The notes beneath the pieces were generated by a model, which made no database searches, was not told the origin of the DNA, and worked only from the letters and a program-made list of their open reading frames with translations. Position numbers and translations under genes: made by a program. From Candidatus Gastranaerophilales bacterium (GTDB taxonomy: Bacteria > Cyanobacteriota > Vampirovibrionia > Gastranaerophilales > Gastranaerophilaceae): a DNA stretch of 6,204 nucleotides. Below are positions 5,526 through 6,204 of this stretch, piece by piece; positions within the stretch are counted from its first letter, which is position 1, and every line of letters begins with the position of its first letter. The stretch is from assembly GCA_947624665.1 (NCBI GenBank), contig CANQLK010000106.1, forward strand, positions 1-6,204, in the 5' to 3' direction.

Positions 5526-5555
5526 AAAAGGAGAGTTTTTTAGCTCTCCTTTTTT
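5526..5555. terminator. Bidirectional terminator between convergent fabI and tgt
   Basis: AAAAGGAGAG (5526-5535) pairs with CTCTCCTTTT (5544-5553) around an 8-nt T-rich loop and, on the plus strand, is followed by more T residues to 5555. Read from the minus strand the stem is again flanked by A's before and TTTT after, so it can end both transcripts. The tgt stop codon (5540-5542) lies in the loop, and the last tgt codons (KKES) form one arm of the stem. Confidence 0.85.
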
Positions 5556-6204
5556 AAATTCAAATGACTGTTATAAAATTCTTCAAACCTGTCTTCAAGA
5601 ATGCTGTTTCTCATATCGTGAATAAATTTTATCAAAAATCTTATATTGTGAATAGAAAGCAAAATAGCTGCCGTTGCTTCACCCGATCTGTAAAGGTGTC
5701 TTATATATGCTTTAGAGTGATTTTTGCACGCATAACAATCGCAAACGGAATCTAAAGGAGTCGGGTCTTTTTCAAACATTTTATTTTTAATATTCTTTTT
5801 CCCTTCATAAGTAAAAAATGAACCGTGGCGTGCGTTACGAGTGGGAAGAACGCAGTCAAACATATCCACGCCTCTTTTTACTCCTTCCAACAGGTCAATA
5901 GGAGTTCCTACCCCCATAAGATATCTCGGTTTGTTATTCGGTAATAAAGGTGCTGTTAATTCAACAAGATGATTTTTCAGCTCAGTAGGTTCACCCACGC
6001 TTACTCCGCCTATTGCATATCCTACAGCGTCATAGGCGGATATAACTTTTGCACTTTCTTTTCTTAAATCATCATAAAATGCACCCTGAACTATCGGGAA
6101 AAGTGCTTGATCTTCACGTGTATGAGCTTTAAAACATCTTTCAAGCCATCTGTGTGTCCGCTCCATTGCCCTAACTGCACTATCATAGTCACAAGGATAC
6201 GGTG
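5540..6204 (-). CDS. tgt: Queuine/preQ1 tRNA-ribosyltransferase, 5' end outside window
   Basis: The C-terminal about 221 residues of tRNA-guanine transglycosylase, which replaces guanine-34 in the anticodon of tRNAs for Asp, Asn, His and Tyr with preQ1 in bacteria. The frame is open to the right edge: before the first in-frame Met (6164-6166) it reads PYPCDYDSAVRA, which matches the family motif before MERTHRWLERC, so that Met is internal and the gene continues beyond 6204. Counting from that Met, other hallmarks are FPIVQG (23-28), GYAIGGVSVGEP (49-60), the active-site region DMFDCVLPTRNARHG (101-115) with the nucleophilic aspartate, and the zinc site CDCYAC (142-147) with a histidine at 157 or 173. 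These are all intact. The last codons lie inside the bidirectional terminator shared with fabI. This is the conserved bacterial enzyme with no visible damage in the part shown. Confidence 0.96.
   Translation of the reverse strand, partial: PYPCDYDSAVRAMERTHRWLERCFKAHTREDQALFPIVQGAFYDDLRKESAKVISAYDAVGYAIGGVSVGEPTELKNHLVELTAPLLPNNKPRYLMGVGTPIDLLEGVKRGVDMFDCVLPTRNARHGSFFTYEGKKNIKNKMFEKDPTPLDSVCDCYACKNHSKAYIRHLYRSGEATAAILLSIHNIRFLIKFIHDMRNSILEDRFEEFYNSHLNLKKES

Noticed and set aside
5564..5755. 63-codon plus-strand ORF within tgt
   Set aside because: It is antisense to conserved tgt sequence including the zinc site.

Overview
This is a 6.2-kb, AT-rich chromosomal window of ordinary housekeeping genes from a bacterium that I cannot name with certainty. 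The gene set (class II aldolase close in sequence style to clostridial enzymes, FabI, YtxH/DUF948 proteins, DUF475 membrane protein) and strong AGGAG-type ribosome binding sites fit a low-GC, probably host-associated anaerobe. Clostridia-like Firmicutes or Gastranaerophilales (Vampirovibrionia) would fit. This placement is inference only.

Layout from left to right. The window opens with a perfect 24-bp inverted repeat (1-57) that cuts off the 3' end of a minus-strand DUF475/TerC-like membrane protein gene (17-910). A terminator (951-979) separates it from fba, class II fructose-bisphosphate aldolase (996-1955, minus). A divergent intergenic region (1956-2216) carries the fba promoter on one strand and, on the other, a near-consensus promoter (2159-2187) for a three-gene operon: a YtxH-like protein (2217-2528), a DUF948/YtxG-like protein (2538-2918) and a second YtxH-like protein (2905-3174). 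The operon ends in a clear terminator. Then come, each with its own promoter and terminator, pgi (glucose-6-phosphate isomerase, 3298-4533) and fabI (enoyl-ACP reductase, 4705-5505). A bidirectional terminator (about 5526-5555) is shared between fabI and the convergent tgt (queuine tRNA-ribosyltransferase), which runs off the right edge.

Functionally, fba and pgi belong to glycolysis/gluconeogenesis, fabI to fatty acid elongation and tgt to tRNA wobble-base modification. The YtxH-DUF948-YtxH cassette encodes small single-span membrane proteins with long helical tails, and its function is not known. The genes look like independent transcription units side by side rather than one pathway operon.

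I found no mobile element, CRISPR array, tRNA or rRNA, and no convincing new system. The points most worth a second look are the fold-back palindrome that truncates the DUF475 gene (probably an assembly or amplification artefact), the short and divergent Pgi that seems to lack the usual catalytic histidine motif, and the YtxH cassette, whose last protein has an 11-residue repeat.
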